Source of the DNA: CAIWHR01 sp963816925
Lineage (GTDB): Bacteria; Pseudomonadota; Gammaproteobacteria; Burkholderiales; Casimicrobiaceae
DNA: 64,000 nt
Direction: 5' to 3'
Assembly: GCA_963816925.1 (NCBI GenBank)
Contig: CAWFMY010000010.1
Coordinates: forward strand, 62,001-126,000
The translations under genes and the position numbers were made by a program. A model generated the notes under the pieces. It did no database searches, was not told the DNA's origin, and saw nothing but the letters and a program-made list of their open reading frames with translations. Positions 58,269 to 64,000 of the stretch are shown here, piece after piece. The first letter of the stretch is position 1. Every line of letters starts with the position of its first letter.

Positions 58269-58658
58269 TCAGCTGACGAACGTCCAGAACGGCTTGTGCC
58301 GCTCGCGCCAGTAATCCGAAGCTTCGGCGAGGATGTCCTCGAACGTCGTCCAGTCGACGCCATGCGCCTTGCGGTACGTGCCGGCGTGCGCGAGCGCGAT
58401 GACGCAGCCGTTCTTGCCGACCCAGTCGCCGTCCTCGAGCGAATCGGCGAGAGCGTCCCAGTTGTTGCCGAAATGCTCGGGCAGCTTGAGGCCTTTCGCG
58501 ACCGCGACGAGAAGCGCGGCCTTGGTGTCCACGCCCTTGAGGTCCGCGGAAAAATACCTGAGCTTGGCCGCCGCCGCCGCCGTGCCGAGCGGATGCGTGT
58601 CGCCGGTCCACGCATGGACGCCCGACATTTCCAGGTCGTGCAGGTCGGGTACTTTCAT
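58269..58658 (-). CDS. Barstar family ribonuclease inhibitor
   Basis: This 129-residue cytoplasmic inhibitor belongs to the barstar family. It contains LRYFSADLKGVDTKAALLVA, LKLPEHFGNNWDALADSLED (the conserved NxDAL-type segment that occupies the RNase active site) and GVDWTTFEDILAEASDYW. Its ATG overlaps the stop of the secreted RNase gene by four bases (ATGA), so toxin and inhibitor are translationally coupled. It should protect the producing cell from the RNase. Confidence 0.9.
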   Translation of the reverse strand: MKVPDLHDLEMSGVHAWTGDTHPLGTAAAAAKLRYFSADLKGVDTKAALLVAVAKGLKLPEHFGNNWDALADSLEDGDWVGKNGCVIALAHAGTYRKAHGVDWTTFEDILAEASDYWRERHKPFWTFVS

Positions 58659-59050
58659 TCGCGTATTTCCCGGAACGAGCGATAGTGGTCGGACGTGTAC
58701 CAGCACGCGTTGGGCTGCCTGGGCGGACCCCCGCAGATGATACGGCGCGCGCCGCGGTTTTTCACCCCCGGCGTCGGGACGGTGTACTCGTGGTAGTAAC
58801 CGCGCGCCTCCGCGGGGAGGATCTTCTCGTAGTTGCCGAACACGACGCCGTCGCGGTCGTAGCGGAACGGTCCGCCGTTGCGGATCTGCGCGTTGACCTC
58901 GCGCGCCTCCACCGGAAGGTCGGCGAGGGCGACCTCGGGCAGCTGACCCGACGACGTGCGCGCGAGCCCGGCAGGGGCGACGAGCCAACCCGCCGCCAAT
59001 GCGAGCGCGGCGGCGGCGATGATGCGGCGAACGGGCCGGGTCATGGACAT
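58655..59050 (-). CDS. Secreted barnase-like guanyl-specific ribonuclease
   Basis: This 131-residue exported RNase of the N1/T1/barnase family has a signal peptide (MSMTRPVRRIIAAAALALAA, ending GLAR). The mature domain aligns with barnase from FRYDRDGVVFGNYEKILPAE. The catalytic acid corresponds to Glu in YYHEYTVPTPGVKNR, the Arg pair to RGARRIICG, and the catalytic His lies in WYTSDHYRSFREI, matching the TTDHYQTFTKI block of barnase. It is paired with the barstar gene, which overlaps its stop. It lies just downstream of aspS on the same strand. Confidence 0.9.
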   Translation of the reverse strand: MSMTRPVRRIIAAAALALAAGWLVAPAGLARTSSGQLPEVALADLPVEAREVNAQIRNGGPFRYDRDGVVFGNYEKILPAEARGYYHEYTVPTPGVKNRGARRIICGGPPRQPNACWYTSDHYRSFREIRE

Positions 59051-59074
59051 GATCCGGCGAGAGTCTACTGCAAC

Positions 59075-60865
59075 TCAGGTCGTTTTGACCGCGTCACTTG
59101 GCCGCACCTTGATGTGCAGGTCGCGCAGCTGCTGCTCGGTCACCGGGGTCGGCGTGTCGATCAGCAGGTCCTGCCCGCGCTGCGTCTTGGGGAACGCGAT
59201 CACGTCGCGGATCTGGTCGACGCCGGCCATCATCGCCACCATCCGGTCGAAACCGAACGCAATGCCGCCGTGCGGCGGCGCACCATACGACAGCGCATCG
59301 AGCAGGAAGCCGAATTTCTTCCGCTGGTCCTCGGGGCTGATCTTGAGCGACGCGAACACTTTCGCCTGCACGTCCGGCTGGTGGATCCGCACCGAGCCGC
59401 CGCCGATTTCCCAGCCGTTCAGCACGACGTCATAAGCCTTGGCCAGCACCTTGCCGGGATCGCTCTCGAACATCGCGTCGTGGCCGTCCTTCGGCGCGGT
59501 GAACGGATGGTGCCGGGCGGCCCAGGATTTCGTCTCCTCGTTGTATTCGAACATCGGAAAGTCGACGACCCACAGCGGTTTCCAGCCTTTTTCGGCCAGG
59601 CCGCGCTCGTGGCCGACCTTGGCGCGCAGCGCGCCGAGGGCGTCGTTGACGACCTTCTCGCGATCGGCGCCGAAGAAGATGAGGTCGCCCGACCTGGCGC
59701 CGGTGCGCGCGAGGATCGCCTTCAGCGCGTCGGCGGACAGGAACTTGACGACCGGCGACTGCAGCCCGGATTCGTCCGGCTTCGTGGCGTCGTTGACCTT
59801 GATGTACGCGAGGCCGCCGGCGCCGTAGATCTTCACGAACGCGGTGTAGTCGTCGATCTCCTTGCGCGTCAGGGTTGCGCCCCCGGGAACGCTCAACGCC
59901 GCGACGCGGCCGTTGGGAAGATCGGCAGCCGCGCGGAACAGCTTGAAATCCACGCTCTTCATCACGTCGGTGAGCTCGGTGAGCTTGAGCGGAACGCGCA
60001 GGTCCGGCTTGTCGGAGCCGTAGTCGCGCATCGCGTCCGCGTACGTCATGACCGGAAACGCGCCGGGCAGCGCGACGTCGATCGCCTCGCGGAACATCGT
60101 GCGCACGAGCTCTTCCATCACGACGCGGATCTCGAGCTCGTCCATGAAGGACGTCTCGATGTCGATCTGCGTGAACTCCGGCTGGCGGTCGGCGCGCAGG
60201 TCCTCGTCGCGGAAGCACTTCGTGATCTGGTAATAGCGGTCGAAGCCCGCGATCATCAGCATCTGCTTGAAGAGCTGCGGCGACTGCGGCAGCGCGTAGA
60301 ACTGCCCGTGATGGATCCGCGAGGGCACGAGGAACTCGCGCGCGCCTTCCGGCGTGGACTTGTAGAGCACCGGCGTCTCGATGTCGATGAAGCCGTGCGC
60401 GTCGAGGTACTTGCGCGCCGACATCGCGGCGCGATGCCGCAGCATGAGGCTCTTCTGCATCTGCGGCCGGCGCAGGTCGATCACCCGGTGCGTGAGCCGA
60501 ACCGTCTCCGACAGGTTCTCGTCGTCGAGCTGGAACGGCGGCGTCGGCGAGGCGTTCAGGATCTCGATGTCGTGCGCCAGCACCTCGATCTCGCCGGACA
60601 CGAGCCCCGGGTTGACCGTGCCCTCCGGCCGCGGCCGGACGAGGCCCGTCACGCGCACGCAGAATTCGTTGCGGAGCTTCTCGGCCGTGGCGAAGGTCGT
60701 CGCGCGGTCCGGGTCGCAGACCACCTGCACGAGGCCTTCACGGTCGCGCAGGTCGATGAAGATGATGCCGCCGTGGTCGCGGCGGCGATGGACCCAGCCC
60801 GCCACCGTGACGGTCTGGGCGAGAAAGCGGCGGTCGATGCGGCCGCAGTAGTCGGTGCGTTTCAC
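59075..60865 (-). CDS. aspS: Aspartate--tRNA ligase
   Basis: AspRS (596 residues) is a class II synthetase. The N-terminal OB fold opens KRTDYCGRIDRRFLAQTVTV. Motif 2 is YYQITKCFRDEDLRADRQPE, followed by FTQIDIE. The bacterial GAD insertion domain occupies about residues 290-420. Motif 3 is HGGIAFGFDRMVAMM near the C-terminus. GTG at 60865 was preferred over an ATG at 60910 because GGAG precedes it and homologues begin at this residue. Neighbours are DUF502 and fmdB upstream and the RNase gene downstream, all on the same strand. Confidence 0.96.
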   Translation of the reverse strand: MKRTDYCGRIDRRFLAQTVTVAGWVHRRRDHGGIIFIDLRDREGLVQVVCDPDRATTFATAEKLRNEFCVRVTGLVRPRPEGTVNPGLVSGEIEVLAHDIEILNASPTPPFQLDDENLSETVRLTHRVIDLRRPQMQKSLMLRHRAAMSARKYLDAHGFIDIETPVLYKSTPEGAREFLVPSRIHHGQFYALPQSPQLFKQMLMIAGFDRYYQITKCFRDEDLRADRQPEFTQIDIETSFMDELEIRVVMEELVRTMFREAIDVALPGAFPVMTYADAMRDYGSDKPDLRVPLKLTELTDVMKSVDFKLFRAAADLPNGRVAALSVPGGATLTRKEIDDYTAFVKIYGAGGLAYIKVNDATKPDESGLQSPVVKFLSADALKAILARTGARSGDLIFFGADREKVVNDALGALRAKVGHERGLAEKGWKPLWVVDFPMFEYNEETKSWAARHHPFTAPKDGHDAMFESDPGKVLAKAYDVVLNGWEIGGGSVRIHQPDVQAKVFASLKISPEDQRKKFGFLLDALSYGAPPHGGIAFGFDRMVAMMAGVDQIRDVIAFPKTQRGQDLLIDTPTPVTEQQLRDLHIKVRPSDAVKTT

Positions 60866-60975
60866 GTGCGTCTCCAGGAATTCGGTGCGTTGGACGATGT
60901 CGATGGGCAATGTTCGTAACGGGCAGGGCGCATGCGCCGCGGCCGATCGGCCGGCGGCGGCAGCGACCTACCCGG

Positions 60976-61632
60976 TCAATTTCGGATTTCGGCGACGCTC
61001 TTCGCGGCGGCGGGAAGCGCCGGCGATGGGAGAGGACCGGCCGCCGCCCGCGGCGTCACGACACCCATCGAGATGATGTACTTGAGCGCTTCGTCCACGG
61101 TGATGTCGAGCTCGCGCACGCTGGCCTTCGGCACCATGATGAAATAGCCGCCGGTGGGGTTCGGCGTCGTCGGCACGTACACGCTGATGTGCTCGCCGGG
61201 AAGGTGGCTTGCGACCTCGCCCGCGGGCGCGCCCGTCAGGAACGCAATCGTCCAGCAGCCCGGGCGCGGAAACTCGACCAGCAGCGCCTTGCGGAACGCC
61301 GTGCCCTGGTCCGAGAGCACCGTGTCGCTCACCTGCTTGACCGACGAATAGATCGACTTCACGAAGGGGATCCGCGTCAGCAGCGATTCCCACGCCTGGA
61401 TCAGCCGCGCGCCGGCAAAATTGGCGGCCAGCGCGCCCGTGACGAGCACGATGACGAACGACAGCAGCACGCCGAATCCGGGGATGTGGAAGCCGATCAG
61501 CTTGTCCGGGCGCACGCTTTCGGGAATGAGCCGCAGCGACTGGTCGAGCGTGGACACGAGCAGGTCCATCACCCAGATGGTGATGCCGAGAGGCACCCAG
61601 ACGAGGAGGCCGGCGATCAGGTAGCGCTTCAT
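60976..61632 (-). CDS. DUF502 family membrane protein
   Basis: This 218-residue DUF502 protein has two N-terminal membrane segments (LIAGLLVWVPLGITIWVMDL and FGVLLSFVIVLVTGALAANF). The family core follows: TRIPFVKSIYSSVKQVSDTV, FPRPGCWTIAFLTG and VYVPTTPNPTGGYFIMVPKA. The function is unknown; it is almost always linked with fmdB and aspS in betaproteobacteria. It starts 15 bases after the fmdB stop. Confidence 0.92.
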   Translation of the reverse strand: MKRYLIAGLLVWVPLGITIWVMDLLVSTLDQSLRLIPESVRPDKLIGFHIPGFGVLLSFVIVLVTGALAANFAGARLIQAWESLLTRIPFVKSIYSSVKQVSDTVLSDQGTAFRKALLVEFPRPGCWTIAFLTGAPAGEVASHLPGEHISVYVPTTPNPTGGYFIMVPKASVRELDITVDEALKYIISMGVVTPRAAAGPLPSPALPAAAKSVAEIRN

Positions 61633-61646
61633 GATGTCGAGGGGTG

Positions 61647-62067
61647 TCAGCGAACCACGGCGTCAGGCGCCGCGCCGCCGGTGCCCCCGCTGCCGCCGGA
61701 CGGCGCAACGGGTGTAGCCTTGGACTCGGATTTCGCCTCGGTCTTTGCGGCGGGCTTGGTGTCGGACGCGGATTGGGTCTTCGTATCCGACTTCGAATCG
61801 GACTTCGATTCGGACTTCGATTCGGACGGACCGTCGCCGGCAGGTTTGGCCTCGGCGGCGGGTTTCTCCGCCGCTGGCTTGGATCCACCCTTGAAATCCG
61901 TGGCATACCAGCCGCTGCCCTTCAACTGGAACGCGGACGCGGACACGAGCTTGACGAGCGCGTTCGGCGTGGCACGACGGGCAGGCAAGAAGCGGCGCCT
62001 CGGCGAGCTTTTGCAGGGCCTCGAGTTCGTGGCCGCACGACGAGCAGCGATATTCGTAGATCGGCAT
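61647..62067 (-). pseudogene. FmdB-type zinc-ribbon protein, one frameshift, with charged tail
   Basis: Small FmdB/CxxC zinc-ribbon regulator-like protein. The N-terminus MPIYEYRCSSCGHELEALQK and the second Cys pair in LACPSCH define the zinc ribbon. A one-base shift near 61968 separates it from TPNALVKLVSASAFQLKGSG, the expected continuation, and GWYATDFKGG. The family usually ends soon after. Here a low-complexity tail of about 65 residues follows, rich in Lys, Ser, Glu and Asp, encoded by short tandem repeats around TTCGGACTTCGA. Bridged length is about 139 residues. Confidence 0.82.
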
Positions 62068-62265
62068 GGAGACCGGCTTTCGGTGATGCAGCGCAAAACC
62101 GCTTGATTCAAAAGAAATAATTATAACCGATTCGAAGCCGGCGCGACATGCCGGCCGCGATCCGGCGGCGCAACCCGCAGATGGGCGCAGGCCGCACGTC
62201 GTGCAACCCCCGGAAACTGCTTTATGCTTCCTGCTTCGCCGGGCGAAACAGGAAGGATCCGAGAG

Positions 62266-62700
62266 ATGCATGCCTACTGGACATGGTGGTTCGTCGCCGC
62301 GGTCCTCATCGGCATCGAGCTGGTCGTCGGCACGTTCTATCTCCTTGCCGTCGGGATCGCCGTCGGTTTGGGCGGGCTCGCCGCCTGGTGGGGCGCGACC
62401 GAGCCCATGCAATTCGCGATCGCGGGCGTGCTGGGCGTCGTGCTGACCATCATCGCGCACCGCTGGCGGCTCGCCCGCGCGTCGCCGCCGCAACAGCAAT
62501 CGCTCGATATCGGGCAGGCGGTGCAGATCAAGGCCTGGAACGCGGACGGCACCGCGCGCGTCGCCTATCGCGGATCCGACTGGGACGCGGAACTCGCCGC
62601 GCCCGATACGCCGCGCGCCGATCCCATGTACATCGTGGCGTGCCGCGCCAACGTCCTCGTGCTGTCCGACCGCAAGCCCGCGAGCGCGGCAAAAATCTGA
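62266..62700 (+). CDS. NfeD family protein
   Basis: This 144-residue membrane protein of the short NfeD type starts MHAYWTWWFVAAVLIGIELV and has three hydrophobic helices (LLAVGIAVGLGGLAAWWGA and FAIAGVLGVVLTIIAHRWRL follow). A C-terminal OB-fold domain (GQAVQIKAWNADGTARVAYR, then DWDAEL) completes it. NfeD proteins partner SPFH proteins in membrane microdomains, and the SPFH gene overlaps its stop. GAGAG precedes the ATG. Confidence 0.9.
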   Translation: MHAYWTWWFVAAVLIGIELVVGTFYLLAVGIAVGLGGLAAWWGATEPMQFAIAGVLGVVLTIIAHRWRLARASPPQQQSLDIGQAVQIKAWNADGTARVAYRGSDWDAELAAPDTPRADPMYIVACRANVLVLSDRKPASAAKI

Positions 62701-63653
62701 TGAGCTCCGCTCAACTGGAAGGTTACGCCACCATGCTCGGATCGTCGTTGTTCACCGTTGCACTGTTCGTCGTCGCCCTCATCGTCATCGCCAAGGCGAT
62801 TCGCGTCGTCCCGCAGCAGCATGCAATCGTGATCGAGCGGCTGGGACGCTTCTACGCCGTGCTCCAGCCGGGGCTCAATTTCGTGATTCCCTTCGTCGAC
62901 CGCGTCGCGTTCCGGCACGACCTGCGCGAAATTCCGTTCGATGTGCCGAGCCAGATCTGCATCACCAAGGACAACACGCAGCTGCAAGTCGACGGCATCC
63001 TGTACTTCCAGGTGACCGACCCGCGGCTTGCGTCCTACGGGTCCAGCAACTTCATGGTCGCCATCACGCAGCTCGCGCAGACGACGTTGCGGAGCGTCAT
63101 CGGCAGGATGGAGCTCGACCGCACGTTCGAGGAACGCGATCACATCAACGGCCTGGTCGTGGCGGCGCTGGACCAGGCGGCGGGAAACTGGGGCGTGAAG
63201 GTGCTGCGCTACGAGATCAAGGACCTGACGCCGCCGAAGGAAATCCTGCACGCGATGCAGGCGCAGATCACCGCCGAACGGGAGAAGCGCGCGGTCATTG
63301 CGACCTCCGAAGGCAAGCAGCAGGAGCAGATCAACCTCGCGAATGGCGCACGCGCGGCGGCGATCGCCCGGTCCGAGGGCGAGAAGCAGTCCGAGATCAA
63401 CCAGGCGCAGGGCCACGCGGCGGCGATTCTCGCGATTGCCGAGGCGAACGCGAAGGCGATCCGGCAGGTGGCCGATGCGACCAACGCCGAGGGCGGGCTC
63501 AACGCGGTGAACCTGAAGCTGGGCGAGCTCTACATCGCGGCGTTCGCGAATCTCGCCAAGGCCGGCAACACGTTGATCGTGCCGACCAACCTTTCCGACG
63601 TCTCGACGCTGGTGACATCGATGACGACGATGTTCAAGGCGCAGGGCAAATAG
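62700..63653 (+). CDS. SPFH/stomatin-like membrane protein
   Basis: This 317-residue protein has one N-terminal membrane segment (SLFTVALFVVALIVIAKAIR) and the SPFH domain RVVPQQHAIVIERLGRFYAV, then LQPGLNFVIPFVDRVAF, GILYFQVTDPRLASYG and ELDRTFEERDHINGLVVAAL. An Ala/Glu-rich coiled coil (about 210-260) and a conserved C-terminus follow. It forms oligomers that may organise membrane proteins or proteases such as FtsH. The ATG overlaps the NfeD stop (TGATG); an ATG at 62733 with GGAAGG upstream is an alternative. Confidence 0.93.
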   Translation: MSSAQLEGYATMLGSSLFTVALFVVALIVIAKAIRVVPQQHAIVIERLGRFYAVLQPGLNFVIPFVDRVAFRHDLREIPFDVPSQICITKDNTQLQVDGILYFQVTDPRLASYGSSNFMVAITQLAQTTLRSVIGRMELDRTFEERDHINGLVVAALDQAAGNWGVKVLRYEIKDLTPPKEILHAMQAQITAEREKRAVIATSEGKQQEQINLANGARAAAIARSEGEKQSEINQAQGHAAAILAIAEANAKAIRQVADATNAEGGLNAVNLKLGELYIAAFANLAKAGNTLIVPTNLSDVSTLVTSMTTMFKAQGK

Positions 63654-63667
63654 AGGAGATTGCAAGG

Positions 63668-64000
63668 ATGCAGCTGCAGGGGAGCACGTTCATCGTCACC
63701 GGCGGCGCGTCGGGACTGGGTGGCGCCACGGCGCGCATGGTGGTCGAAGCCGGCGGCAATGTCGTCATCGCCGACTTGAAGGAAACGGAAGGGCAGGCGC
63801 ACGCGAAGGACCTTGGCGCGCAGGCGAAATTCGTCCGCACCGACGTCACCGACGAGGCGAGCGCGAAAGCGGCGGTGGGCGCCGCGGTGGCGGGCTTCGG
63901 CGCGGTGCACGGGCTCGTCAACTGCGCGGGGATCGTCTACGGCGAAAAGATCGTCGGCAAGGAGGGCCCACATTCGCTCGCCGGGTTCGTCCGCGTGATC
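63668..64000 (+). CDS. SDR family oxidoreductase (3-hydroxyacyl-CoA dehydrogenase type), partial
   Basis: The first 111 residues of a short-chain dehydrogenase run off the right edge. They show MQLQGSTFIVTGGASGLGGA, with the cofactor loop TGGASGLGG, an acidic ADLK after the second strand (favouring NAD), TDVTDE and GLVNCAGIVYGEKI, where NCAG replaces the usual NNAG. This pattern is typical of HSD17B10-like 3-hydroxyacyl-CoA dehydrogenases. The active-site Tyr and Lys lie beyond the window. AGGAG and AAGG lie upstream of the ATG. Confidence 0.87.
   Translation, partial: MQLQGSTFIVTGGASGLGGATARMVVEAGGNVVIADLKETEGQAHAKDLGAQAKFVRTDVTDEASAKAAVGAAVAGFGAVHGLVNCAGIVYGEKIVGKEGPHSLAGFVRVI

Overview
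The window looks like a chromosomal segment of a GC-rich betaproteobacterium, probably Burkholderiales or a close relative. The evidence is a Bug/TctC-type periplasmic solute receptor, TRAP (DctP) receptors, tricarballylate genes tcuA-tcuB, and two housekeeping blocks with betaproteobacterial gene order: rimP-nusA-infB-rbfA-truB-rpsO-pnp and fmdB-DUF502-aspS-nudB. No insertion sequence, transposase, CRISPR array, rRNA or intact tRNA was seen.

Region 1 (1-10 kb, visibly less GC-rich) is an accessory catabolic locus. Two leftward operons flank a TetR regulator. One has a 2-hydroxyacid dehydrogenase, an M24 peptidase-fold protein and a TRAP receptor. The other has an SDR, a DHB-AMP-ligase-like enzyme and two amidohydrolase-2 proteins. 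Both operons start at a promoter with the same 14-base sequence centred on the palindrome GAACATGTTC, the same distance from a TTGACA -35 box, so they look like one regulon. A divergent Bug receptor closes the locus.

Region 2 (10-28 kb) is mixed. It has an ECF-like sigma factor with a truncated Ser/Thr kinase and a secreted beta-helix protein, a tRNA-fMet-like remnant next to two perfect stem-loops, a cytochrome c, a DUF2252 protein, an alkylsulfatase followed by a FadL porin, an unrecognised secreted protein, a 2OG-Fe(II) oxygenase, a saccharopine-dehydrogenase-like enzyme, a TonB-like protein, a pilin-like protein and cysteine synthase.

Region 3 (27-38 kb) carries fatty or aryl acid metabolism: a coniferyl-aldehyde-type dehydrogenase, an acyl-CoA synthetase, an acyl-CoA dehydrogenase with its ACAD10/11-type phosphotransferase, and an SDR. 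Two LpxL-type acyltransferases around a phosphopantetheinyl transferase and a HerA-like ATPase follow. Region 4 (38-47 kb) is the translation and RNA-decay block. Region 5 (47-55 kb) is a tricarballylate-type locus (tcuAB, DctP, a fumarase-superfamily lyase) divergent from fumC. Region 6 (55-58 kb) is modABC with a ModE-like DNA-binding protein and a ModE-box-like operator. Region 7 (58-64 kb) is fmdB-DUF502-aspS with a secreted barnase-type RNase and barstar pair before nudB, then an NfeD/SPFH pair and the start of an SDR.

Twelve genes, including conserved rimP and fmdB, are broken by single-base frameshifts (about 18 in all) although the protein sequence continues cleanly in another frame. 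Insertions and deletions are mixed, so many may be assembly errors. Genes typed as pseudogene below are broken as sequenced and are not necessarily dead.
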